From the NCBI RefSeq assembly GCF_002368095.1, contig NZ_AP018228.1, forward strand, positions 103,722 to 167,721: a stretch of DNA of 64,000 bases, read 5' to 3'. Below are positions 16,558 to 25,389 of the stretch, piece by piece (positions within the stretch are counted from its first letter, which is position 1; every line of letters begins with the position of its first letter). The DNA comes from Calothrix parasitica NIES-267. GTDB taxonomy: Bacteria > Cyanobacteriota > Cyanobacteriia > Cyanobacteriales > Nostocaceae. The notes under the pieces were generated by a model that saw only the letters and a list, made by a program, of their open reading frames with translations, had not been told where the DNA came from and did no database searches. The translations under genes and the position numbers were made by a program.

Positions 16558-16821
16558 TTACTTTCGCTTCTGCTGTTCTTTAAGTAAAAATTGTTCGTAT
16601 TCTTCAGCCGATTTCAGTTTCTTTAATAACTTTTCTTTGTAAGCGCGAGTTTGTTCTAATTGGTTTTGTATATAATCGGTTTCCAGGAATTGTTTTACAT
16701 TTTTATCTTGTTGTTCTTGGGACGGTAAGCGACCCACCATAGCACCTGATTCAAGTTCATCCATTCGCTTCCATCTTGCAACTTGTTCAGGTGTAGGTTG
16801 GTAAGAAGAAGACTGTGACAT
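16558..16821 (-). CDS. Small plasmid protein of the RWKRxDE-GR family, paralogue of the one at 14044
   Basis: This 87-aa protein opens SYQPTPEQVARWKRMDELESGA, then GRLPSQEQQ, and ends with KEKLLKKLKSAEEYEQFLLKE (quoted in parts). It aligns along its whole length with the protein at 14044-14379. The C-terminal half is likely a coiled coil. Function is unknown; recurrence around partition genes suggests a plasmid-linked family. It is divergent from the gene at 16846, sharing a 24-bp gap. Confidence 0.65.
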   Translation of the reverse strand: MSQSSSYQPTPEQVARWKRMDELESGAMVGRLPSQEQQDKNVKQFLETDYIQNQLEQTRAYKEKLLKKLKSAEEYEQFLLKEQQKRK

Positions 16822-16845
16822 ATATCTAATCCTTATTTAATCTTC

Positions 16846-17508
16846 ATGTTGCGGAATTTCGTTTTTGTTCAAGGTCGAGGAGAAACATTGATGCTGCGTT
16901 ATATTCAAGTATCATCTAAAGACCATTTTACCGGAGCAACACTTACAGGAATATATATTGGGCATTGGAATATCAGTAATGAAACTAACTTTTGTGGGGT
17001 TAAGTGTGAGTACGTTTATACGCGCATTCCTACCAAAGAAAATCCTAACCCTTTACGCAAACCAGATAACAACGGTGAAGTCTTTACAGATGGGGATTTC
17101 GCGGATTTTATTAAACCTATATTTGATACTCTTGACCTTTACCACAACCAAGGCGTTGACCCCCGTGCAATTGCCATTTCATTTAAAGAATTGGCAGAAA
17201 ATAATCCCGATGCGGAATTAGAAATTGTGGCGATGGAGAAACGGGGAGAAGAGAAGTTTTTGCTCCGGGCTAAAACCTTACCGGAATCCGATAAATCGGA
17301 ATTAAGCGCAGAATATTTTGAAACTTACAGTCAAATCAAGGCTTTAGCAAAGCAAGAAGTTAAAGCTTTGATAACGGAGAAAGACGGCAGAATTCGCAGT
17401 TTAGAAAATATGGTGAATACAGCTTTAAAAAGTCCATTATTTTATGCTAAAGGAGATAACAATGCAGGAGTGGCGATAATATTCAACAGGAAGGTTCGTT
17501 TGGAATAA
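16846..17508 (+). CDS. Hypothetical protein, possibly the N-terminal part of a larger family protein
   Basis: The protein is 220 aa, or 205 aa if the ATG at 16891 (LRYIQVSSKDHF) is used. It has no membrane segment. The C-terminal part (YSQIKALAKQEVKALITEKDGRIRSLENMVNTAL, in parts) looks like a coiled coil. Similar coiled-coil segments precede pentapeptide-repeat or other effector domains in cyanobacteria, and this ORF stops soon after that segment, so a C-terminal domain may have been lost. Its last 67 bp overlap the convergent small membrane protein gene. Confidence 0.5.
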   Translation: MLRNFVFVQGRGETLMLRYIQVSSKDHFTGATLTGIYIGHWNISNETNFCGVKCEYVYTRIPTKENPNPLRKPDNNGEVFTDGDFADFIKPIFDTLDLYHNQGVDPRAIAISFKELAENNPDAELEIVAMEKRGEEKFLLRAKTLPESDKSELSAEYFETYSQIKALAKQEVKALITEKDGRIRSLENMVNTALKSPLFYAKGDNNAGVAIIFNRKVRLE

Positions 17509-17729
17509 TTAAGCTTGTGTTCTTCCTTTTCCTGAAAGAACTCAACAACCATTAAAAGAATCACTAATGCAAATAAGACAGTAAGTATAGTGACTATATC
17601 AATATTGTACTTATCTAAAAATTCTTTACCAGGAAGTGTTTCAACTATAACGTCTTTAAATACTCCCAATATAATTTCAATTAGAATTAGAAGAAGTGTC
17701 AGAAGTATTCTAAATTGATTCTTTTTCAC
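17442..17729 (-). CDS. Small two-TM membrane protein
   Basis: This 95-aa protein has two strong hydrophobic helices (ILLTLLLILIEIILGVF near residues 8-24 and IVTILTVLFALVILLMVVEFF near 44-64). No family is recognised. Its 3' end overlaps the convergent gene ending at 17508, and its last residues come from that antisense overlap, so the true C-terminus may be disturbed. Confidence 0.45.
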   Translation of the reverse strand: MKKNQFRILLTLLLILIEIILGVFKDVIVETLPGKEFLDKYNIDIVTILTVLFALVILLMVVEFFQEKEEHKLNYSKRTFLLNIIATPALLSPLA

Positions 17730-17877
17730 CTTAAAGCCAGACCGGACAACAGATGCAGTTTAGCAGTATAATACTGATGACAAGGGTTAATAATATTACA
17801 TATTATCAATAACTACGGAGATTTTGGTAGCGTTTATTTTTATTTTTAACTAAGGTTTGAAGACCGAAATGACTTTC

Positions 17878-17947
17878 AAAATGTAGGGGAGGTAAGTACA
17901 GTTACGAGGCAGCACTGTACCTTTGAAGAGAAATCCTCCCCCATTTT
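17878..17947. repeat. Nested hairpin element
   Basis: A 70-bp segment folds as nested inverted repeats: outer AAAATG...GGGGAGG with CCTCCCC...CATTTT, and inner GTACAGT with ACTGTAC. It lies in a non-coding gap between two minus-strand genes. It may be a terminator, a small structured RNA or a small dispersed repeat. Confidence 0.5.
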
Positions 17948-17989
17948 AAAAAGCGATAGCGGGTCATTAGGTCTGGCTAGGTGGGTGAA

Positions 17990-18622
17990 TTAATCTTCTG
18001 GGCTATTAGCTAATTTCTTTAGAATCTTGAGAACCTGACCCAGTTCGTGCTTAGTTGGCAGCAGCGAGTAAGTTCGTGAGAAGTCGTAGGAAGGTCGTTC
18101 GGTGCTGAAGTCTAATTTGAGAAAAATGAACTCGTCGCCATTGGTGGCAAGACCAAAGGCTAGATTGCTTTGCCTGGGTTGGGCAAGCATATAGGCAAAG
18201 AGTTGGGGTAAGGCAATACCTACAGGAATAGCGCTGCGTTTTGATTCTAAGGAGAGAACCCAGAGATTATCGTTGACTACCAGCGTGTCAATAAAACCTT
18301 TTAGTGTTTCAACTGTGTCGTTAATTTCTATTTCCACTCCAAATGGGGAGCGAATCTGGTATGGTTCGTCAAGAAATCCGGCTAGTTCCAGAAGTGGGGA
18401 AACAACAAGTAAATTAACAGTTCCTTCCAGTAAAAAGCCGTCTCGGCGGTGATAGTCAAAGCGCTTCTTAATCTTACCAATTCCAGTTTTTTCTTCCAGA
18501 CTCAGTTCTTGGAAGTTTTCATCTAACTCACTGAAAAATTCTGGGTCTTGGGATTGTTCTATTTTGAAGCTGGTTTCTAAATCTTTGAAAGTCTTGATTC
18601 TATCGGTGACAGCAAGGGTCAT
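17990..18622 (-). CDS. PD-(D/E)XK nuclease-like protein (type I restriction R N-terminal-like)
   Basis: This 210-aa protein resembles the HSDR N-terminal-type nuclease fold. A strand-helix start (VNLLVVSPLLELAGF) is followed by the catalytic-type pair LKGFIDTLVV and WVLSLESKRS, giving D-x(n)-E-x-K. Such stand-alone proteins are common in cyanobacteria and are annotated as restriction endonuclease subunit R-like. There is no helicase and no methylase nearby, so a complete restriction system is not supported here. Confidence 0.65.
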   Translation of the reverse strand: MTLAVTDRIKTFKDLETSFKIEQSQDPEFFSELDENFQELSLEEKTGIGKIKKRFDYHRRDGFLLEGTVNLLVVSPLLELAGFLDEPYQIRSPFGVEIEINDTVETLKGFIDTLVVNDNLWVLSLESKRSAIPVGIALPQLFAYMLAQPRQSNLAFGLATNGDEFIFLKLDFSTERPSYDFSRTYSLLPTKHELGQVLKILKKLANSPED

Positions 18623-18665
18623 AGGTTAAAAATATCTATAGTAGTACAATAATACTCTAAATTGT

Positions 18666-18788
18666 CTAAATAGTAATGTCTTCAAGAATTTGACTTAAAT
18701 CGTGAGACATTTTCTCCTCGGTCATCTCCCGAAAATTCTCCATAATTTCATCAGCTTTAGCAGCTACAAGAAACTTATACAATGCGAA
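18666..18788 (-). pseudogene. Remnant of a plasmid gene related to the one at 46944-47426
   Basis: A start-less 40-codon frame on the minus strand reads KFLVAAKADEIMENFREM, TEEKMSHDLSQILEDI, stop. It resembles the C-terminus of the protein at 46944-47426 (EADEMMQDFEDIAEIAEEKVANDFSKITEE, in parts). Its 5' side is cut off at a strong palindrome. Confidence 0.5.
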
Positions 18789-18819
18789 TGTAATAATGAC
18801 TAATACATTCGCATTGTAT
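18777..18819. repeat. 16-bp perfect inverted repeat
   Basis: ATACAATGCGAATGTA (18777-18792) is repeated inverted at 18804-18819, with an 11-base spacer. It sits where the remnant gene is cut, so it may be an excision scar or small palindromic element. Confidence 0.6.
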
Positions 18820-18859
18820 AAAGTAGGCTTTAACGCTAGTAACTATTTATCCACCTAAT

Positions 18860-19450
18860 TTAATTAAAAGAAGAAAATATGCCAACTTCTTTCTTTTCAG
18901 ATTGCTGAACCTGCTCCATCCAGTCTTGTATTGCCTCAACTTCTGAACAACCCTCAATAACTGCTCTAACCACATTCTTGTTATAAGAATTATCAGTATA
19001 GTTGGGATGAGCAGACAAAGGAGCGGCCCAAGTAAGACACATGGTTTTTATCAATTCATCAACTTTGCGGCTATTAAGTTGACTGGGACGTTCAACACCA
19101 TTGGATTGCAGCCATTCTTTGATTAACTCAAGTGGATAATCAAGCAAAGTACGAATCTGCTTCACTCGTAAATCCTGAAAATAGGTGTTTGAAGGAGTTT
19201 CTACTACCTGTGGTTGTGCTTCTTCTGTTTCAAGCCAAGCTTTCAATAAGCTCGCTAATTCCTTACCAGGATTTAGAAATGTTTTATCTGTAACAGCGGG
19301 ACAGCGGCTTTTACTAATCGTCAAGACGTGTGTAAAATCTAACTCTCCTGCTATGTCGAATTCGTACTCAATACCACTTGCTTGTATAGGTGATGTGCCT
19401 ATTTTTTTAAATGTTGCAGCTGCAATTGCTCGGGTTAAGGAAGCAATCAA
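18860..19450 (-). pseudogene. C-terminal half of a RecA-like AAA ATPase (AAA_24-type)
   Basis: The 196 residues start inside a domain: ATFKKIGTSPIQASGIEYEFDI, then LDFTHVLTISKSRCPAV, matching the C-terminal core of phage or plasmid AAA_24/RecA-like ATPases used in recombination and replication. The P-loop half is missing; the sequence in front of about 19425 belongs to another gene fragment on the opposite strand. The apparent start (TTG at 19450) is therefore an artefact of truncation. The remaining C-terminal extension (VERPSQLNSRKVDELIKTM) is plasmid-specific. Confidence 0.65.
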
Positions 19451-19671
19451 AGAGGATTGGTGCGATAATCCTACGGGTTTATTTATCGCTAGTTGTAAGA
19501 ATGGGGAGAAGCCAAAGAATGCAGTGACGAGTGAGGTAAGTACTTGGTTTGAGTGGGCGCGGAGGGAAAGGATAGTTATTGCGATGTCTGGAGGGGTGGG
19601 TTATTTATACACCGGATGGTGAGGTTGTAAAAATTGAGGAGATGATGGGGAGATATCCGATATCCAAATAA
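19426..19671 (+). pseudogene. C-terminal remnant of a plasmid replication-type or HTH protein
   Basis: A start-less plus-strand frame reads VKEAIKEDWCDNPTGLFIASC, NGEKPKNAVTSEVSTWFEWAR, ERIVIAMSGG and then needs a frameshift near 19600 to continue VYTPDGEVVKIEEMMGRYP. The GEKPKN and VYTPDGE pattern occurs at the C-terminus of cyanobacterial plasmid proteins I associate with replication or DNA binding; the exact family is uncertain. It directly abuts, on the opposite strand, the truncated AAA ATPase. Confidence 0.45.
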
Positions 19672-19711
19672 TTTCACCTTTTGTCTTTCAAGGATTAAAC
19701 ATTTCCAATTC

Positions 19712-21829
19712 CTAATTCTGACAAACCCAAGCACCCCAATAAAACGGATGTGCCAGGGGTTTATCATCTTGGTGACAATCAATTTGGGTTTGCGCTGACA
19801 ATTCTCGCAATTTCAAAAGTTCTTTCAAAATCTCCACTCCTAAAGTAGATTCTCTCAATTCTTTGACTGTAATATTACGAATATATTTTTGAGCCTTTCG
19901 TAACGCTTCAATAGCATCCATACCAGCTTGATAGTTATCAAAGAACTGTTCCATCAATAAAGCGCTTGTTCTATCGGGTACTTCCCACAAACTCATCACT
20001 AATGCTTTTGTACCAGCAACCGCGAATGCTCGACGCAATCCAAAGACACCTTCACCAATCTTAATATCTCCTCTAGCTGTATTGCAGGCTGACAATACAG
20101 TGAGTTGATTAGCTCGTAAATTTAAATTAGCGATATCTTGGGCAAAAACGATTCCTTTACCGGCATTTTCGGGTAGAATTCCACCGGATAGCCAAGTTTT
20201 AGTTCCTGCTAGAGCTAGAGCAGAGCGCATCATTGGGTTGGCAACTTGTTCGGTATCAGGTAAAAATAATCCGTGGGTAGCTATGAGCATTATTTTAGGA
20301 CATTTACCGTTGGTGAGATGAGTTTCTAAAGCTTCTTTACCCGTGTACAATTGTGCATCTTTTAGCTTTTTCGCAACGGTTTCACCCAGGAGTTTGGTAC
20401 TGATGGTGCGATGTAGATTCTGGCTGTCGAAAGTATCGATAAATTCCTTATTAAAATGTTGTTTTTGTTGCTCTGTTTGTAATGGTGCAGATAATTCAAA
20501 ATCAGGATCTGCAATTATAATTGGATTATCCGTTACAGTTGTAAAATCAGAATTAGAGCGTAAAATATCTCTTCCGACTCCTAAATAAGAAACGGTATAT
20601 TCATCCATTAACAACCGTTTACCTGTTTCATCTATGGGTAATATTTGCAACGGCACTGAGTTTAAATTACCATCTGCTGCAAATATTATTTTTTGGCAAT
20701 TGTTATCAATTTTTTCCAGTATTGGGGCTAATATCAGTTTACTGAGTTGAATGGAATCGCTGGGATTATATTGTTTGATTTGTAGCTTGGGCTTGACGGG
20801 AATAGATTTTTTAAAGCCCAATGTTTGGCTATTGACATCAGATGCTTGTAAGCGAAATTTACTAATCAATTCATCAATTTTTTCGACTTCACCCAAATCA
20901 ACCATTTGCACTGCATGGGGTTTTCCAGCTGGTAAAATGAAGGCAATATAAAAAGGCGATCGCCATTGTATTTCTCCCTTAGCTCGGATGGCTTGGAAGT
21001 CAAAAACATCAATTTGCACGAATTCAATTAATACTGAGTTGGCACTTAAAGCTGATGCTACTGCTTCACGGTTAGGGATTTGTTTTGAAAGTTGAATTTC
21101 AGGTACTTGAGTTGCGATTTGCTTTTGTAAATTATCGTACTGGTTTTGTAGCTGATTTAAATTGGTTTGATAGTTGGCAAGATTTTGGGTTTGACTGGCA
21201 GAAATCGTCAAATGTATGATTTGATTGCTTAATTCTCGGAGTTGATGAAATTTGTCTGCAAGATGCGGATATTTACCGTTATAGGAAGCTTGATTCTGAG
21301 CGGTAAGGGATGTTGCTGATAAACCTTTGCGTTTGAGAATAAAATCAAATGCTGAATTAATGGCTTCTTGGGAATTGGGGAGATATTGGTAAATTAGGGA
21401 TAGGAATAAATCGAAGTTGCCTCTAATTTTATCAATAAACGCTAAACGGTCATTTTCTGAGCTAAAAGCAAAAACGTTACTAATTAATTTATCGTGAATG
21501 TGGCTGGCTTGAATGCGATAAGATAAAGCTTCCTCATAACGTTTGATTGCAGCGTACAAGGTTGAAAGATTATTCAAGCTAAATGCCACATCTGGGTGAT
21601 TTTCTCCCAATAATTGCTTTCTCAGGGATAAAGCTAAATCATAATATTTTTCGGCTTCTATGTACTTTCCTTGAGAAAGGTAAATTTCTGCTAGATTATT
21701 GTAGCTATTGGTAATATCGGGGTGTTCTTCGCCAAAGATATTTTTTCTGATTTCCAATACCTTTAAACATATTTCTTCAGCATCAGAATAGCGTCCCAAG
21801 CTACTATATACCGTAGCTAGATTATTCAT
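19712..21829 (-). CDS. CHAT-domain protease, downstream part of a split TPR-CHAT gene
   Basis: This 705-aa ORF has TPR-like repeats at its N-terminus (NNLATVYSSLGRYSDAE, YNNLAEIYLSQGKYIEAE), a helical middle and a C-terminal CHAT protease domain with His in MLIATHGLFLP and Cys in TVLSACNTARGD, ending HPFYWGAWVCQN. CHAT domains are caspase-like cysteine proteases often activated through TPRs; the TPR-CHAT protein of type III-E CRISPR is the best-known example. The upstream TPR ORF is in the same frame, separated only by a TAA and four codons, so this was one protein. Translation of this half could start at ATG 21829. Confidence 0.88.
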   Translation of the reverse strand: MNNLATVYSSLGRYSDAEEICLKVLEIRKNIFGEEHPDITNSYNNLAEIYLSQGKYIEAEKYYDLALSLRKQLLGENHPDVAFSLNNLSTLYAAIKRYEEALSYRIQASHIHDKLISNVFAFSSENDRLAFIDKIRGNFDLFLSLIYQYLPNSQEAINSAFDFILKRKGLSATSLTAQNQASYNGKYPHLADKFHQLRELSNQIIHLTISASQTQNLANYQTNLNQLQNQYDNLQKQIATQVPEIQLSKQIPNREAVASALSANSVLIEFVQIDVFDFQAIRAKGEIQWRSPFYIAFILPAGKPHAVQMVDLGEVEKIDELISKFRLQASDVNSQTLGFKKSIPVKPKLQIKQYNPSDSIQLSKLILAPILEKIDNNCQKIIFAADGNLNSVPLQILPIDETGKRLLMDEYTVSYLGVGRDILRSNSDFTTVTDNPIIIADPDFELSAPLQTEQQKQHFNKEFIDTFDSQNLHRTISTKLLGETVAKKLKDAQLYTGKEALETHLTNGKCPKIMLIATHGLFLPDTEQVANPMMRSALALAGTKTWLSGGILPENAGKGIVFAQDIANLNLRANQLTVLSACNTARGDIKIGEGVFGLRRAFAVAGTKALVMSLWEVPDRTSALLMEQFFDNYQAGMDAIEALRKAQKYIRNITVKELRESTLGVEILKELLKLRELSAQTQIDCHQDDKPLAHPFYWGAWVCQN

Positions 21830-21841
21830 AATAACAGCTGC

Positions 21842-23125
21842 TTATGGATGATTTCTACCAAACTGACTGCCCACGATTAACAAAGCTTCTGTTAATACTT
21901 TTTCTGCTTCCATATGTTTAGATTGAGCATCATAAACCACCCCTAAACTAATCAATATTCCTGCAACATTGGGATGCATTTCTCCTAGTAATCGTTTAGC
22001 TATGAAATAATTTTCTTTATACAAGTCTTTTGCTTGGTCATATCTTCCCTGTAAACGGTAAATTCCTGCAATTATATTTATGCTTTCTATAATATCAGGA
22101 TGTTCTTTGCAAAATATATTTTTTCTAATAGTTAAAGCAGCTAAATATTTCTGTTCGGCTTCTGAATATTTTCCTTGTCGTTGATAAATCTTTCCTAAAT
22201 CATTTAATTTATCTGCGTATTTTGGATGTTTTTTACCATAATTTTTTTCATCGGAATTTAATATTTTTAAATAAATAGATTCTGCTGTTTGATAATCTCC
22301 TTTATAAATATATAAAACGGCAAAGTTATGTAAAGTTTGAATAATATCAGGATGTTCGGAATTTAAGAATAATTTTCTGATTTTATAAGCTTGATGATAG
22401 GATTTTTCTGCTTTGAGAAAAAGCCCTTCTAGTAAATAGACATTACCTAAATGACTTAAACTTTGAGCAACTTCTAAATGCTCTTCACCCAAACAAATTT
22501 TCCGTATTCTGAGTGCTTGTAGATGCATGATTTCAGATTCTTGATAGCGTGCTTGCTTTTCATAAATAGTCGCTAAATTATTCAAACTTTGAGCTACTTC
22601 GGGATGTTCTTCTCCAAATAGATATTTTCGCATATTTAAAGCTTGGATATGCATTTTTTCTGATTCTATATACCTTCCCTGCTCTTGATATACTTCGGCG
22701 ATATTATTTAAAATAGTCGCAATTTCTTCGTCTTCTTCTCCAAGATTAATTTTCAGTAGATGCAAAGCTTGAAAAAAATAGTTTTCAGCTTCGGAATAGT
22801 TACCTTGAATTACATAAAATGCAGCAATATTGTTTAAACTTTGGGCAATATCGGGGTGATTCTCTCCTAATAATTGCTTTCGCATTTCTAATACTTCAAT
22901 GAGTAAAGATTGTAATTCTGAATATTTACCTTGGATTCGGTATAATTCTGCGAGGTTGTTAAGACTATCTGCTAATACTTGATGTTCGCCGATTTTTTCT
23001 TTGGTTAGTTTAATTGCTTTCTGAGTGATTGATATTGCTTGATTTATATTGCCTTTTCCGGCTAAGATGACAACTTCTCGGTTGAGTTGGTTTATTTCTT
23101 CGAGGATTTGAGAGGTGTTGTTCAT
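21842..23125 (-). CDS. TPR protein, upstream part of a split TPR-CHAT gene
   Basis: This ORF is 427 aa from ATG 23125 (an ATG seven codons earlier is possible). It consists of about ten 42-residue tetratricopeptide repeats of the kinesin-light-chain type, each with the pattern HP-A-SLNNLA-Y-QGRY-EAE-LALxIRK. It stops at a TAA right after GRNHP, where the repeat normally continues with Tyr. Removing that stop gives a 1137-aa TPR-CHAT protein. The repeats probably form the sensor and partner-binding arm of the protease. Confidence 0.88.
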   Translation of the reverse strand: MNNTSQILEEINQLNREVVILAGKGNINQAISITQKAIKLTKEKIGEHQVLADSLNNLAELYRIQGKYSELQSLLIEVLEMRKQLLGENHPDIAQSLNNIAAFYVIQGNYSEAENYFFQALHLLKINLGEEDEEIATILNNIAEVYQEQGRYIESEKMHIQALNMRKYLFGEEHPEVAQSLNNLATIYEKQARYQESEIMHLQALRIRKICLGEEHLEVAQSLSHLGNVYLLEGLFLKAEKSYHQAYKIRKLFLNSEHPDIIQTLHNFAVLYIYKGDYQTAESIYLKILNSDEKNYGKKHPKYADKLNDLGKIYQRQGKYSEAEQKYLAALTIRKNIFCKEHPDIIESINIIAGIYRLQGRYDQAKDLYKENYFIAKRLLGEMHPNVAGILISLGVVYDAQSKHMEAEKVLTEALLIVGSQFGRNHP

Positions 23126-23194
23126 AGCTTTTATTTTTAAATGCAAAGTTTCATATAATTGTATATTTTTGACTTTTGAGTTATAAAATAGTGC

Positions 23195-23249
23195 GTGACG
23201 GTATCCGCAAATTAATTCATTATGATTAATGGATTATCGTTACCGTCAC
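23195..23249. repeat. Intergenic inverted repeat
   Basis: GTGACGGTA (23195-23203) pairs with TACCGTCAC (23241-23249). GTGC/GCAC extends the stem, and ATTAAT/ATTAAT pairs inside. It lies between the DUF4384 remnant and the TPR-CHAT gene. It resembles the small extragenic palindromes common in filamentous cyanobacteria. Confidence 0.5.
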
Positions 23250-23285
23250 AGCACCCTACAGCTTTAACTTTTGACTTTTAAATTT

Positions 23286-23680
23286 TTATTTCACAACTTG
23301 ATATTCTGTATATAAAATTTGTGTTTCTTTACTATTATTGGTGTAATCTAATAGCGTGTTTAAATAATCTTCAGTTAGTGTTAAAGGCTCGTCACTTGGA
23401 TTTGGTAGCCATTCTAAATTAGGAATTTTGGGAGTAATAATTGCTAAAATCTGTTCCTTCCCCGGTCTACCTTCGATAGGAAAGGAAGTTCTGGGAGAAT
23501 CTGCTTGAGGAAGAGTTGTTTTTCCTGTTTCTAGTTTATTTTGAGGAGCGAAACAGGAAGGACAAAAACAACATACTTCTCCCGATGTATCTTTGAGCAA
23601 TAACAGTAAGTAACCTTGGATATTCAGGTTAACCTCTACTTGAATGTAAGCACCGACACTTACTGATTTTTCGTAGCGAC
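23286..23680 (-). pseudogene. DUF4384-domain protein, N-terminus lost at an IS630 element
   Basis: The minus-strand frame reads RYEKSVSVGAYIQVEVNLNIQ, GYLLLLLKDTSGEVCCFCP, then LPIEGRPGKEQILAIIT-like strands ending YTEYQVVK. This fits DUF4384, a small beta domain that accompanies caspase/CHAT proteins in cyanobacteria. The sequence upstream of 23680 is the IS, and beyond the IS is an unrelated gene on the other strand, so the 5' part is missing. It lies upstream of, and in the same direction as, the TPR-CHAT gene, suggesting a former two-gene operon. Confidence 0.65.
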
Positions 23681-24856
23681 TAAGTAGGTCGGCGGGAAAA
23701 TTTACAACTATGTAACGAAAAGTTAAGATGTCGTGTTGGAGTTAAATCTAACACGCTGTGTCTTGTAGTTACCTCTTTCTCCTCTAACTTGAACTCCATC
23801 TATTACGGCATAAGCAAGGTCTAGTTCGTCATCAAACATTTGTCCAGAAAGTTCATCTTTCTTGAGATGCTGCCATTCCAATTCAATTGGGTTCATCTCA
23901 GAACAATATTTAGGCAAAAAGAAGATATACAAACCTTGACTTTCCCACTTAGACCATAACTGCTGAACTTCCTTGCATCGGTGTATTGGACCGTTGTCCT
24001 GTACTACAACTCTCATGCGTCCGCTTGTTTGGGCCTCAGCCGCTTCTTGTTCCATCATATGGATGTAAGAAAAGCGATTAACACCACCAATAACTAAACC
24101 ATATGCAAAGCTAGCTAGGGGCTGTAAAAGCCCTATAATACTTAATCTACGACCACGACGCTTAGTTTGCTCTAAGCGCTTCTGTTCACCGAGATGGTAA
24201 TATGTGTAGCTTGGTTCACTCCACATACAGAAACCGGATTCATCTAAATACTTTAAATCTATTTCCCCAGCAGCCGCAGATAGTTCTAACATATCTAGGT
24301 CTGCTTGTTTGATTTCTTTGAAGATTGGGTCTTGCTTTTCCTTGTGGCTTTTTCTTGTTCGTTTCCAAATGACCCCCTTTTTTTGAGTACCCGTCTTAAC
24401 CTATCGGGACTCAACTTTACTTGGCGATCGCCTTCTAATTTTTGGGCTAATTGAAGACTATTGTATGTGCGTGGTTCTTTTTTGAGGCATTCTTCCAGAT
24501 ATATAATATCTTCTTCCTTGTACTTCGTCTTACCTCCCCTGCCGGGTTTATCCCAAAGTCCGCTATATCCTTCTTTCTGCCATTTATGTAAAATGTCTCT
24601 TACTGTTTGTGTAGTCCACCCGAAATGATCTGCTATTTTTTCAACATACCAACCATGTGCATTTAATCTAATTACTTCTGCTCGGTCTTTTACTTTGTTT
24701 GGTACGTTTGTGGTTCTTAGGTTTAGCAAGTCTTTATCTTGCTCACGAGTCAGAAACACCCTTAAACGAGCGCCCATATTTCAATAACCTCGGTAGATGC
24801 ATTCTCCGTATTTACTTATCTTTACATACTTTGGTTTTTTCATGCCGACCTACTTA
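23681..24856 (-). mobile_element. IS630-family insertion sequence at a gene-to-gene junction
   Basis: The element is 23683-24854 with inverted ends beginning AGTAGGTCGGC, flanked by TA at both sides. The flanking bases GAC and GTC happen to extend the inverted repeat. The left neighbour is a truncated DUF4384 gene and the right neighbour a truncated RAMP gene, pointing away from each other, so this IS marks a rearrangement rather than a simple insertion. Confidence 0.85.
23723..24777 (-). CDS. IS630-family transposase with -1 frameshift
   Basis: The first phase (24777-24295) holds the helix-turn-helix domain (YVEKIADHFGWTTQTVRDILHKW, in parts). The second (ending 23723) holds the DDE domain: LKYLDESGFCMW, VVVQDNGPIHRC and FLPKYCSEMNPIELEWQHLK. 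The phases join by a -1 shift at an A7 run followed by G5 near 24385, a typical slippery site, after which the sequence reads GVIWKRTRKSHKEKQDP into the DDE part. This is probably programmed expression of an active transposase. Confidence 0.85.
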
Positions 24857-25389
24857 GTCATCGCGAATATTGGCAGAAAATATCTAACTTATTATTTGGT
24901 CAACCCGGTAGTACCCTTGATAATCAGGGGATTTTGCATGTTGGTGATGCTTGTTTAGCGAACGATTTACGAAACGCGATCGCACTTCAACTGGACTCAG
25001 AATCTGAAAAGAAACGTAAAAATCCCAAATATAAACCGAAATTAGCCACTACTGATATTCTAGAATCTCTAACTAGTATCCGTCGTCAAACAGCAATCAA
25101 TCCAGAAACAGGTTCCTCTACTAAACGTAGTCTGCGTTCCGGACGGGTAATTTTACGAAACTTACCTTTCGAGTCAAAGCTTTTATTTACAAGAGAATTA
25201 AGTATTAACTCAGTAGAAGATAATGATATTTTGACACTTTTAACAATAGGTGTTTTAGCATTGAGAAGAATCGGAAGCGGACGAAATCGCGGTCGGGGTC
25301 ACGTAAAATGCAATTTTTGGAATATAGACTTGACCAAAGAAATTACCCAAGATGAGAGTCTTATTAAACGCTTTGAAAGAGAAATATGA
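24857..25389 (+). pseudogene. Cas7-like (Csm3-type) RAMP protein, N-terminus lost
   Basis: The frame is open from the IS edge: HREYWQKISNLLFGQPGST, GILHVGDACLAND, and later NRGRGHVKC, the glycine-rich loop of RAMP proteins. HVGDA corresponds to the central part of Csm3-like backbone subunits, so about 60 or more N-terminal residues are missing. A TTG at 24934 could start a shorter product. It overlaps the csx10 start by 4 bp and is the first surviving gene of the type III operon; cas10, expected upstream, is absent. Confidence 0.75.

Noticed and set aside
23676..24860. Longer terminal repeats of IS630 including GAC/GTC
   Set aside because: The extra three bases lie outside the TA duplication; their symmetry comes from the target sequence, not the element.
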